Assembly (NCBI GenBank): GCA_965247255.1 | Contig: CBDFGS010000011.1 | Coordinates: forward strand, 186,001 to 250,000 | Direction of reading: 5' to 3' | DNA length: 64,000 nt | Origin: CBDFGS01 sp965247255 | GTDB taxonomy: Bacteria > Chloroflexota > Dehalococcoidia > Lucifugimonadales > CAUZJF01 | Shown here: piece by piece, positions 36,659 through 43,982 of the stretch | Numbering within the stretch: position 1 is the first letter of the stretch | Layout of the letters: the number at the start of each line of letters is the position of its first letter | Notes under the pieces: generated by a model | What the model saw: the letters and a program-made list of their open reading frames with translations, nothing else | The model's database searches: none | What the model was told of the DNA's origin: nothing | Made by a program: the position numbers and the translations under genes

Positions 36659-36943
36659 TCACTCCTTTTCTTTGCAGTGCGGGCACCGGACCAGCCTGTG
36701 CCCGAGCCGCTTCTGAATCTCAACCGTGTACTCCGCATGGACCCGCTCGAAGAGCTCATGAGAGCGCCTTACGACCTCGTGGAGCGGCGCGCGTCTCGAA
36801 TCGAAGCACTCGTCGCTCACCACCTCGATCTCCACCTCGATCTCCTCCTGGAAGCGGGTGTGGCCGACCTGGGACATCTGGAGCCAGAGGGTGGCGACGT
36901 CCTCCTCGAACTGGTCGACAATGGACTTAATGCCTGTCTTCAT
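36659..36943 (-). CDS. Small helical protein of unknown function
   Basis: A 94-residue protein, mostly acidic helix (EEIEVEIEVVSDECF), ending in a CPHC pair and a basic tail. GGAGAC lies upstream of the ATG. Only four bases separate it from the next gene. Confidence 0.55.
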   Translation of the reverse strand: MKTGIKSIVDQFEEDVATLWLQMSQVGHTRFQEEIEVEIEVVSDECFDSRRAPLHEVVRRSHELFERVHAEYTVEIQKRLGHRLVRCPHCKEKE

Positions 36944-36980
36944 CTCGTCTCCTTCCTCCGGCTTGCGGGCCGAGAACGAG

Positions 36981-37016
36981 AACGGGGCCGGACGATCTGA
37001 GCGTCACGGCCCCGTT
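36981..37016 (-). terminator. Intercistronic hairpin downstream of the Rad52-like gene
   Basis: AACGGGGCCG at 37016-37007 (minus strand) pairs with CGGCCCCGTT at 36990-36981, a perfect 10-bp stem. TCTCGTTCTC follows. Confidence 0.7.
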
Positions 37017-37044
37017 CAGGTTCGGGTCTGTCTTGGCAGTGTGG

Positions 37045-37878
37045 TCATGCCGCGTCTGGCGCCTCCGTCTCCTGCACCTGCCGGAGCTTATTGGTCGCGC
37101 CCTCCACCAGCGGGGTCAGCTCGGACGCCGACAGCTCGTCCAACTCCTTACCGGCCTTTGCCTTTACGACCTGGCGCACCTGGCTCTCGTCGAAGCCCTG
37201 CAGGGCGGCGAGCTGGATGAGCGTCGCTCTCAGCGAGGGGGCGAGTGAGTCGGCTGTGCCGACTCCAGCACTTTGCGCGGCCCTATGGCCGTTGGCTGGC
37301 TGGTCGCCGTACAGGTCATTCCCAAATCCGCTGCCGAAAGTCCGCAGGGCGCGCTTGAGGCCGTCGGTCACGGCGGCCTTGAAGGCAGTCTCGTGGCCCT
37401 CCCCTGTCTCCTCGGCGACGACGTGGAAGCCCACGTCGGTGCGTGGGGGCGCGCCTGGGACGGTCACCCGAACCGGGGCGCTGTAGGCGCGGGTGCGCCG
37501 CACCTCCCCCGTCTTAGGGTCGACGCTCTCGATCTCGCGCAGGACAACCTCGCCCGCGAGATCAAACCCCCAACCCCCAAAGCCAAAGATGCGGTTGGCC
37601 TGGTCGATGACCGTGTGCCCCTCTATGTAGGCGTAGTCGCGCCCGGCCCGGCCCCTGCGCTGGGACACCAGGCTCGGGTCCAGCGGCTTGGCCAGCTCTC
37701 GCGTCACGGCTGGCGGAAGGCTGTCCCAGCCGTCGACCAGCTCAGACCCGGCTGGGCCGGGTCCGCCGTTTGCAACTGTTTGCACGCGCTTTCCGTCTAT
37801 CGCCTCGGCTACCGCCCCGTTCCCCGTACCGGCGTTCGGTGCGGCCTTCTTCGCTCCGTTGTTGCTTGCGTTCGTCAT
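37045..37878 (-). CDS. Rad52/Rad22-family single-strand annealing protein
   Basis: A 277-residue protein. Residues about 60-190 match the Rad52 family: LVSQRRGRAGRDYAYIEGH, DQANRIFGFGGWGF, DVGFHVVAEETGEGHETAFK and AVTDGLKRALRTFG. The C-terminus is a helical region and the N-terminus a Gly/Ala linker. Such proteins anneal complementary single strands and are common in phages and conjugative elements. Here it sits with SSB, nuclease and primase genes, forming a recombination/replication module. Confidence 0.9.
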   Translation of the reverse strand: MTNASNNGAKKAAPNAGTGNGAVAEAIDGKRVQTVANGGPGPAGSELVDGWDSLPPAVTRELAKPLDPSLVSQRRGRAGRDYAYIEGHTVIDQANRIFGFGGWGFDLAGEVVLREIESVDPKTGEVRRTRAYSAPVRVTVPGAPPRTDVGFHVVAEETGEGHETAFKAAVTDGLKRALRTFGSGFGNDLYGDQPANGHRAAQSAGVGTADSLAPSLRATLIQLAALQGFDESQVRQVVKAKAGKELDELSASELTPLVEGATNKLRQVQETEAPDAA

Positions 37879-37985
37879 CGTCTTCTCCTTCGTATGTGGT
37901 GTTCGTCGAATCTATTGCCATGTTCCAAGCGGTCTCTGTCCGTGCGCGGGCTCTCACCCGTCGTCGTGTCATGCGCCCCCCTTTC

Positions 37986-39089
37986 CTACTGGTCTCTACA
38001 GGTCTGGAATCCGCCGGCCCTGGCCCATCGAGCGGCCTGCTCAAGCAGGCGTAGGAACGTGACCATGCCATCCGGCTGCGTCGCCAGCTCGGCCACGTCA
38101 CCCACACCCTGCGGCAGCTCCACAGGAGCGGCCCGGGTTCCAAGGAGTTGTTGGAGGCGCTGTGTCGCCTCCCGGCCCGCGTCGTCTGAGTCGAAGGCTA
38201 GGAAGACGCGTGGGCGGCCCCGCAGGCTCTCCGCGACGCGCTCCATGCCCTGGGTGCCCAGGGCGGCGCAGGCGGGAATGCCCCACTGCGCAAGCGTCAG
38301 CCAGTCGAAGAGGCCCTCGACCAGCACAATGGCGTCGTGGGTCGTGCCGAGCCTGCCCAGGCCGAGCACCGGCTTGCGGCCCGCAAGCGCCTGGAACCTC
38401 GGCGTAACGCCGGGGTCGATCGCCCGCCCGACGAGCCACCCGACACGGCCGCCGATCAGAGCCTGCCCCGTACTCGATACGGGGTCGGGAACGACCACCA
38501 TCCCGGCAAACCGCTCGCCTCTCTCGGTGAGCAGCCCCGACGCACGTATCCTGTCGCCTTCGTACCTGGCGGACCGAAGGTACTCCCGCAGCCCTTGCCC
38601 CGACGCATAGCCCAGGCCCAGCCGGGCGGCGGCATCGAAGCCGATGCCCCTCGACGCGAGGTACTCCCGCGCCAGGGGGCTGCGAAGCATCGCCCTGATG
38701 TAGAAGCGCATGGCCGAGCCCAGGAGCGCCGGGTCCCTCTCTGGAACGGGCGCGGGCTTTGAGGCCACGGTCGTGACAGCGGTCCCTGGGCGTTTCGTGG
38801 TGACCACGGCGCCGCCGTCCAGGCGGCGTATCGCCTCGGGAAGGGTGAGCCCCTCCGTTCGCTGCACGAAGTCCAGGACGTCGCCACCCGCTCCGCAGCC
38901 GAAGCAGTAGAACCTGGACGAGTCGTCGTACACGGTGAAGCTGGGTGCGGTCTCCTCGTGAAATGGGCAGACGCCCTGCCGGACCCTGCCCCTGCCGAGA
39001 AGCCGCACGCCGGACGCCTCCACCACGTCGCCCAGGGAGACGCGGGCCTTCAGCTCTCTCAGGTCAACGGGCGCGTTGGCTACGACCAT
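37986..39089 (-). CDS. DnaG-like primase (zinc finger plus TOPRIM)
   Basis: The ATG at 39089 follows a ten-base overlap with the upstream gene and gives 367 residues. The CHC2 zinc finger is complete (CPFHEETAPSF and FYCFGCGAGGDVLDFV). A TOPRIM region follows (VLVEGLFDWLTLAQ, Asp pair in FLAFDSDDAGREA). The RNA polymerase domain is short and the C-terminal helicase-binding domain is absent compared with about 600 residues in chromosomal DnaG. It probably primes the complementary strand after transfer or during autonomous replication. Confidence 0.88.
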   Translation of the reverse strand: MVVANAPVDLRELKARVSLGDVVEASGVRLLGRGRVRQGVCPFHEETAPSFTVYDDSSRFYCFGCGAGGDVLDFVQRTEGLTLPEAIRRLDGGAVVTTKRPGTAVTTVASKPAPVPERDPALLGSAMRFYIRAMLRSPLAREYLASRGIGFDAAARLGLGYASGQGLREYLRSARYEGDRIRASGLLTERGERFAGMVVVPDPVSSTGQALIGGRVGWLVGRAIDPGVTPRFQALAGRKPVLGLGRLGTTHDAIVLVEGLFDWLTLAQWGIPACAALGTQGMERVAESLRGRPRVFLAFDSDDAGREATQRLQQLLGTRAAPVELPQGVGDVAELATQPDGMVTFLRLLEQAARWARAGGFQTCRDQ

Positions 39090-39541
39090 GACGCGCCCCC
39101 TCTCAGCGTCTTCAGCCCGCGCAGGCTCCGTCGTGAGACGGTCCTGCCCGGCTTCCACCGCATACCCAGCACCGCGAGGACCTCCAGGGTCTGGTCGCCT
39201 CTCTGTCCAAGAACGGCAGCCCGGCCCGTGCCTGGGCTGTAGAGCGCGGCATCGCCGCCGCCGCAACGCCTTCGCGCGAGGCCCAGCCACTCGGCGTACG
39301 CCCAGCGGGCCTCGTCCGTCGTCGCCTTCGCCACATCCACCTGCGAGAGGGCCGCCAAGGCCCCGTCGAGGTCGCCGGACTGCCGCAGCCGCCTCGCGTC
39401 GTGAACGGTCCGCGCCACGGTCGGAGGCGGGGCTGTCTCTTCCCGGGGGAAGATGGCGTCGACCAGCCGGTCCACCAGCTCCTCCAGGCTGGGCCGTCTG
39501 CCAGTTCCGATCATTCCAATCGTCGTTGCTTGCGTCGTCAT
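39080..39541 (-). CDS. Protein of unknown function preceding primase
   Basis: A 153-residue protein with GAGAGAAACG/AAGGAG-like sequence upstream of the ATG. A helix-rich middle (ARRLRQSGDLDGALAALSQV) resembles one TPR-like hairpin. The C-terminus overlaps the primase start, so the two are coupled. I recognise no family. Confidence 0.5.
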   Translation of the reverse strand: MTTQATTIGMIGTGRRPSLEELVDRLVDAIFPREETAPPPTVARTVHDARRLRQSGDLDGALAALSQVDVAKATTDEARWAYAEWLGLARRRCGGGDAALYSPGTGRAAVLGQRGDQTLEVLAVLGMRWKPGRTVSRRSLRGLKTLRGGASWS

Positions 39542-39585
39542 CGTTTCTCTCCTTGTTTGAGTTGGGTCTTGTACCTGGTCTCAGA

Positions 39586-39702
39586 TCAGCAGCGGGGCCA
39601 GGGTGAGCAGCAGCACCAGCGCGGTCCTGGCGATGGTTCCTCTGTTCGCCACAGGACCGCCACGGCCCCGATCACCACCCGCACCGCAGGCATGGTTTCC
39701 AT
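39586..39702 (-). CDS. Possible very small hydrophobic peptide gene
   Basis: The ATG at 39702 follows GAAGGGAGG. It encodes about 38 residues starting METMPAVRVVIGAVAVLW. In the overlapping frame a GTG begins a 23-residue peptide with the hydrophobic stretch TALVLLLTLAPLLI. The region may encode one or two tiny membrane peptides, or be a frameshifted gene. Confidence 0.25.
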   Translation of the reverse strand: METMPAVRVVIGAVAVLWRTEEPSPGPRWCCCSPWPRC

Positions 39703-39902
39703 ACGCCCTCCCTTCTCTGTGTTCTCCTCCTGGCGGACAGCCTGCGTACCACCATCGCCGCGAGACCGAGTCCCACCGCGTTCATGGCGGCGGCTCCGGC
39801 CCCGGCTCCGAGCAGCAGCGGCGCTACCACGAGCAGCGCCATCGCAAAGACGACAATCCGCTTTCGGTTCCAAACCTTCGGCATTCGACTATGAACATGC
39901 AT
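39672..39902 (-). CDS. Small two-helix membrane protein
   Basis: The ATG at 39902 follows a strong AAAGGAG and gives 76 residues. Two hydrophobic stretches (VVFAMALLVVAPLLLGAG and AAAMNAVGLGLAAMVV) are flanked by basic residues. This is the first clear gene of the leftward operon after the repeat region. Confidence 0.5.
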   Translation of the reverse strand: MHVHSRMPKVWNRKRIVVFAMALLVVAPLLLGAGAGAAAMNAVGLGLAAMVVRRLSARRRTQRREGVWKPCLRCGW

Positions 39903-40050
39903 CGACAAACTCCTTTCCGTTGCCTGGCCCTCGGCGGCATCCGCAACACGAGGGCGCTCCTTGCTCCGGTCGTCATCGCCAGACATGGGGCCGCGCACGA
40001 CGGGATGCCGTAGGTCGAACGCGGTGCTGGGGAGAGGCACGCCGGTCCGC

Positions 40051-40305
40051 ACGAGGTGATCGCGGGGACGACGTGTGGGGGAAAAAGGGCGCAGCTCGAC
40101 CAGGGTATGTAGAAGACTTTCTGGGAGCCGCGACGGGGGGAGGGTTGCAGGCCGATCTACGAGATGATCGCAGGACGGCGCTAGGGGGAAATGAAGACGC
40201 AGCTCGGCCAGGGACGGAAGCGGTCAGGGAGCTGCGACTAAAGAGGGAGCGACCGATCTACGAGATGATCGCAGACCGGCGCATGGGGAAATGGACGAAG
40301 CACAT
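40051..40305. repeat. Three tandem-like units of about 100 bp
   Basis: Units begin near 40051, 40153 and 40257. Shared elements are TACGAGATGATCGCAG (exact in units 2 and 3, CACGAGGTGATCGCGG in unit 1), then GGGGGAAA or GGGGAAAT and CGCAGCTCG. The units are not in a common reading frame, which argues against a protein repeat. Confidence 0.65.
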
Positions 40306-40659
40306 GTGACGCGCTCCGCCGTGGAATGAAGGAAGGTGCGCCCGGACGACCGCTTCGGAGGGCTACGAGCTATCCGTCACGGTCTTTTCCGGGCACAGGA
40401 AGACCAGCCGAAGCGCAATGCACTCAGCCGGTCACTTTATATCGAGAAGGCCGGAGAGCGAGACGCACCCCAACCCTCTTTCAGAAAATCCCTCTTGGAC
40501 GACCGCCGGAGAGCGAGGCTCGATCCGTCACGGTCCATCCGGGCTCAGGGACGGGACCCCCAGGTTTCTAGGGCGGGAAACGCTGGAAAAGCCTGACAGT
40601 GATTCAAGTATTACCGAACAACCGTGCGAATGCAAGGGTTTGAGCTCATGACCCACCAG

Positions 40660-40679
40660 ATCGTTTGCTCAGTTTGCTG
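40660..40679. repeat. 20-bp direct repeat, left copy
   Basis: ATCGTTTGCTCAGTTTGCTG lies five bases past the stop codon of the helix-turn-helix/coiled-coil gene. A 19/20 match is at 57116-57135, and a 15-bp match (GTTTGCTCAGTTTGC) lies at 41246-41260 inside that gene. Confidence 0.7.
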
Positions 40680-40683
40680 TGCG

Positions 40684-41526
40684 CTAGCGCCGCCACCGGC
40701 CGAGGGTGAGAATTCGCCGCACCCACCAGAGGACAGTCAGCCTTCGCCTCTGCCGTCTCCGGTCGGCCAGCGCGCCCCACCGCCAGCTCACCTCCCGGAG
40801 CCTGACGCCCAGGCCCCATCGCTCCCCCGGCGGTATGCCCATCTCGTGCTCGCGTATGAGCTCTATCTCCAGCTCCAGCCTGGCCTCCGCCGCCGTTACG
40901 CGATCCAGACGGGTCCCCGCCTCCGCCTCCTGCGCCTTCAGCCTCCGCCACTCGCTCACGAGGCCCTCGACCTCCTCGTCGTAGCCATCTCCGTCGCGGC
41001 TGGGCGCAGCACCAGCGCCGGAGCCAACGGGCTGCACAGCGGCCTCCCTCACAGGCGGAGGGTCCGCCCTCACCTGAGACCGCTTCTCCACCTGGTCCAG
41101 CCGCCGTCGAATCTCCTGCTGAACTGACAGTACCTCCGAGAGCGTCTCCTGCATCTCTCCGAGCCTCCCCGCCACGTCCCGCGCAAGCTCGCTGATGGCC
41201 CCGCGGGCGCTCTGAAGCTCACCGGCCACGGAAATCACTTGCTGTGTTTGCTCAGTTTGCCACCGCTCCAGAGCATCCAGCCTCCTCTCGGAGGTTGAAC
41301 CGGGCATCCCTGCCCCCTCCCGCATGAGCAGGTGTTTCTCAAGCGCAATCCGCAGGCCCCTGGTCAGCTTCCCGGCTGCCACGGAGCGGCGTATCGTCCT
41401 CTCGGACACGCCCAGCTCGGCGGCTGCGCCGGACTGCCCGTGGTCGCCCACCAGCTTCGCCAGCAGGCCCCCGAGCTGCTCGCCGCGCTCGGCCCCACCC
41501 TCGGTCCGTCCTCGTCCACGCTCCAT
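40684..41526 (-). CDS. Helix-turn-helix/coiled-coil DNA-binding protein
   Basis: A 280-residue protein. The N-terminal segment SGAAAELGVSERTIRRSVAA (about residues 32-51) is a clear helix-turn-helix. Residues about 85-145 and 185-235 are long coiled coils, and the C-terminus is very basic with Trp-rich helices (TVLWWVRRILTLGRWRR). The gene starts beside an array of seven or eight palindromic sites and reads away from the transfer operon. It is a good candidate for the protein that binds the array, as autoregulator, plasmid-type centromere-binding protein or replication factor. No family name is recognised. Confidence 0.65.
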   Translation of the reverse strand: MERGRGRTEGGAERGEQLGGLLAKLVGDHGQSGAAAELGVSERTIRRSVAAGKLTRGLRIALEKHLLMREGAGMPGSTSERRLDALERWQTEQTQQVISVAGELQSARGAISELARDVAGRLGEMQETLSEVLSVQQEIRRRLDQVEKRSQVRADPPPVREAAVQPVGSGAGAAPSRDGDGYDEEVEGLVSEWRRLKAQEAEAGTRLDRVTAAEARLELEIELIREHEMGIPPGERWGLGVRLREVSWRWGALADRRRQRRRLTVLWWVRRILTLGRWRR

Positions 41527-41560
41527 CGCTTAACCTCTCAGATCCTGATCTCAACTCGCA

Positions 41561-41857
41561 CCGGCCAACTGTCCGGCTCTCTCACAACCCCACGGCTGGA
41601 CACTTGTCCGTTCTGTCCAAGCGTCGTAGCTGTGTGGCCAAGATAACTGTCCGTTTCGTGACCGCTCATCGGAGCATTTCTACCGGACAAATGGCCGTTT
41701 TCCCGTCCTCCGATGCCCACCTCGGCCGGACAACTGTCCGTTTTGTCACTTTCCGCCGGCATTAACCGGACAATTGTCATTTCTGACCGCGTTTGCCAAC
41801 TTTCGGCTGGACAAATGTCCGGTCGCTCCTAGCTGCAGTGTCCGGTTATCGCCGGAC
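41561..41857. promoter_or_regulatory. Phased array of palindromic operator-like sites
   Basis: The core GGACAAnTGTCC, usually followed by GTTYTGTCAC, occurs at 41563, 41598, 41641, 41685, 41728, 41768 and 41809. An inverted pair TGTCCGG/CCGGAC lies at 41840-41857. Centres are 35, 43, 44, 43, 40 and 41 bp apart, close to four helical turns, so bound proteins would lie on one face of the DNA. The array fills the divergent region between the helix-turn-helix gene and the transfer operon. A lone copy is at 57370. Confidence 0.8.
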
Positions 41858-41950
41858 TCTGCCCTACACACGGATTGCTTGGATTACCTACGCAATTCAC
41901 AGCCAGGTCAATACCGTTACACGGCCCTGAGCTGCAAACAGGACGTGTAA

Positions 41951-41974
41951 GGGGGGTCTCTGCAGAGGCCCCCC
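41951..41974. terminator. GC-rich hairpin upstream of the transfer operon
   Basis: GGGGGGTCTC and GAGGCCCCCC flank a short loop-forming TGCA. Together they form a 24-base near-perfect palindrome. The surrounding bases match the perfect 38-bp palindrome at 57544-57581, including the flanks GACGTG before and GACATTCC after. Confidence 0.7.
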
Positions 41975-42047
41975 CTGCGCGACATTCCATTTAGAACAAC
42001 TGTACGGCATGCTTGATTATGACGCAAATCCGATAGGGAGGAAGCAC

Positions 42048-42623
42048 ATGAGGAAACCGAGACGAAGATCACTCATCACGGCACTGGCGCTGGGGGCTCT
42101 GCTCCTGGTCGTGGGCGGCTCGCCCGTCGTCCCCCACGCATTCGCGCAGGAGAGCGGGCTGACGCTGGTCAACCAGGACGAGTCGTTCATACAGCGCCAC
42201 GACCACGGGGGCTTCACCGCCCGGCCGGTCCTGAGCGCAGAGGCCGCTGCGGTGGCCTACGGGGTCAAGGACCCCATCGACGGCACGTGGCTAACCGCCT
42301 TCTACTTCGTGGAGGACAAACCCAGGAAGGTCAACCGGGGCTGGGAGTACACGTTCGACTATCCCTCCGACGACTCACAGCCCCAGCTCGACCCGGAGCG
42401 GGCCTACATCCTGGGCGTCCTCGCATGGCTCGACGACGAGTCGTACCTATTCGAGGCGATCATCCCCATGCATGAGTCGACCGGGCCGTGGGACAGGGTG
42501 CTGAACGCCCTCAACCCGGCGCGGTGGGCGAGGGCCGCCGCCGGCTGGACCATCGAGGGGACTCACGGGCTGATGTGCAGCGTCCTGGGCAGGATCGCAG
42601 GCGGCGATCTGGAGGACTGCTAG
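42048..42623 (+). CDS. Secreted protein at the head of the transfer operon
   Basis: The ATG at 42048 follows GGAGGAAG and gives 191 residues with a signal peptide (RRRSLITALALGALLLVVGG, cleavage near AFAQES). The mature part is about 155 residues with no recognised domain; the C-terminus has two cysteines (LMCSVLG and LEDC). It immediately precedes the VirB6-like gene (stop and ATG adjacent), so it is probably a surface or channel component of the transfer apparatus. Confidence 0.65.
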   Translation: MRKPRRRSLITALALGALLLVVGGSPVVPHAFAQESGLTLVNQDESFIQRHDHGGFTARPVLSAEAAAVAYGVKDPIDGTWLTAFYFVEDKPRKVNRGWEYTFDYPSDDSQPQLDPERAYILGVLAWLDDESYLFEAIIPMHESTGPWDRVLNALNPARWARAAAGWTIEGTHGLMCSVLGRIAGGDLEDC

Positions 42624-43665
42624 ATGAGCGACATCCTCACGGGCACGCCGCCCAGCCTCACCTATCTTTCACTCCGCCGTCCAGGACGCCTGGGCGGTCG
42701 TCTGGGTCATCGTGGCCTCCGGTCTCGGAGTGCTGCTGGCCTGGGCGGGCATCTCGATCATTTTCAGGGAGCACCTGGGAAGCCAGAGCGGCTGGCGTGA
42801 GCTGGTGCCCCGGCTGATGCTCGGCGTGGTCGCCGCCTCCACCTCCCTGTGGTGGGGCAGCTTCGTCATCGACCTGGCCGACAGCATCTCCCGCTTCGTG
42901 GCCGCGTCCCTGGGGGTCACCATCAACGACCTGCTGCGGGCTCCCCTGGACGTTCTGCTCAACGCCACCGTGCTGGGGAACGTCGGGATGGCCGCGAGCT
43001 TTGCGGTGCTGTACCTGATCTACGGCCTGTTCGTCCTCTACGTCATCGTCCAGCTCACCATCCGGCTGGCGCTGATCGACCTGCTGCTGGTGCTGGCTCC
43101 CGCCGCCCTGGGGCTGTGGATACTGCCCGCCACGGCGGGCTGGGGCCGCCACTGGCTGCGGATGTTCCTGGTGACGGTCTTCCAGCAGTCGGTGCAGCTG
43201 ATCGCGATGGCGCTGGCCTTCGCCTTCCTGGAGGACTACGCCTCCATCTCAGCGGGGCAGCCGCTCAACGACTTTTTGTGGAAGTTTTTGATAAGCATCG
43301 CCTTCGTCTACCTGACGACGCGAGTGCCCTCGATGCTGGGGAGCACGGGGACCTTCGACAGCTGGCTGCGGACCATCACCTACGCGGCCTTCATGGTGTC
43401 CCGCGTGGCGTCGTTCGCCACCGGAGCGGGCGCTGGCGCGGCGGCGCTTGCAAGCGCGGGCGGAGCGGGTGCTGCGGCGAGCGCGGGAGGCGTTGCCAAG
43501 GCCGGAGCGGTGTCAGGGACGACGAGCTGGATATCTCCGGTGGCGGGCGTCGTTGGCGGCGGCATGTCCTCCGGCGACACACCGGCGCTGTCCGGTAGAG
43601 GACAGCTTGCCCTGCCCGCAGGCAACAGCACCCCGGCGCTGCCCCCTCGAAGCATGAACGAGTAG
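42624..43665 (+). CDS. VirB6/TrbL-like membrane channel protein, with apparent frameshift
   Basis: The natural start is the ATG at 42624 directly after the previous stop (MSDILTGTPPSLTY). At about 42660-42672 the frame changes and the protein continues FHSAVQDAWAVVWVIVASGLGV and then in one frame to 43665, about 345 residues. Six or more membrane segments, a helical loop and an Ala/Gly-rich C-terminal tail are typical of VirB6/TrbL-type inner-membrane channel proteins of type IV secretion. The frameshift may be a sequencing error, because all other operon genes are well kept. Confidence 0.75.
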
Positions 43666-43698
43666 CGCAACCAGACCAAACGAACAAGGAGGATTTCC

Positions 43699-43968
43699 AT
43701 GACAGACCTGGTACAGACCGTATCGAACATCGTCGGGATATTGATGGCCCTGGTGGGAGTGCTGGGCGTCGGCTTCTTCATCTACGGCTCGTTGCTCTAC
43801 ATGACGGCGGGGGGAGCCCCGCACCAGATGGAGCGTGCCAAGTCCGCCATGTTCACCGCCCTGGCGGGCGTCGTGCTGGCGATGGTGGCCTACGGCGTGG
43901 TGCAGCTCATCATCAACGCGACCATCGGCGGCCCGGTGACCCCGGACCTGCCCGACCCGTCCGGCTAA
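43699..43968 (+). CDS. VirB2/TrbC-like pilin
   Basis: An 89-residue protein with AAGGAGG upstream. Two hydrophobic helices (VGILMALVGVLGVGFFIYG and AMFTALAGVVLAMVAYGVV) are joined by a short loop containing APHQMERAK, the usual form of VirB2-like pilins. It lies in the canonical place between VirB6-like and PrgI-like genes. Confidence 0.8.
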   Translation: MTDLVQTVSNIVGILMALVGVLGVGFFIYGSLLYMTAGGAPHQMERAKSAMFTALAGVVLAMVAYGVVQLIINATIGGPVTPDLPDPSG

Positions 43969-43982
43969 GAAGGAGGACATCC

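Larger units (their letters stand above)
39903..40683. other. Repeat-rich non-coding region, possible replication or transfer origin
   Basis: This 780-bp stretch has no convincing gene but contains three related units of about 100 bp (40051-40305). A looser pair of repeats lies at 40370-40550 (TCCGTCACGGTC and GGAGAGCGAG each occur twice), and a 20-bp motif at 40660 reappears at 57116. The leftward operon promoter should lie near its left end. Origin function is inference. Confidence 0.45.

Noticed and set aside
40326..40596. Plus-strand frames of 81-86 residues in the repeat region
   Set aside because: Competing frames cover the same repeats and none has properly spaced start signals.
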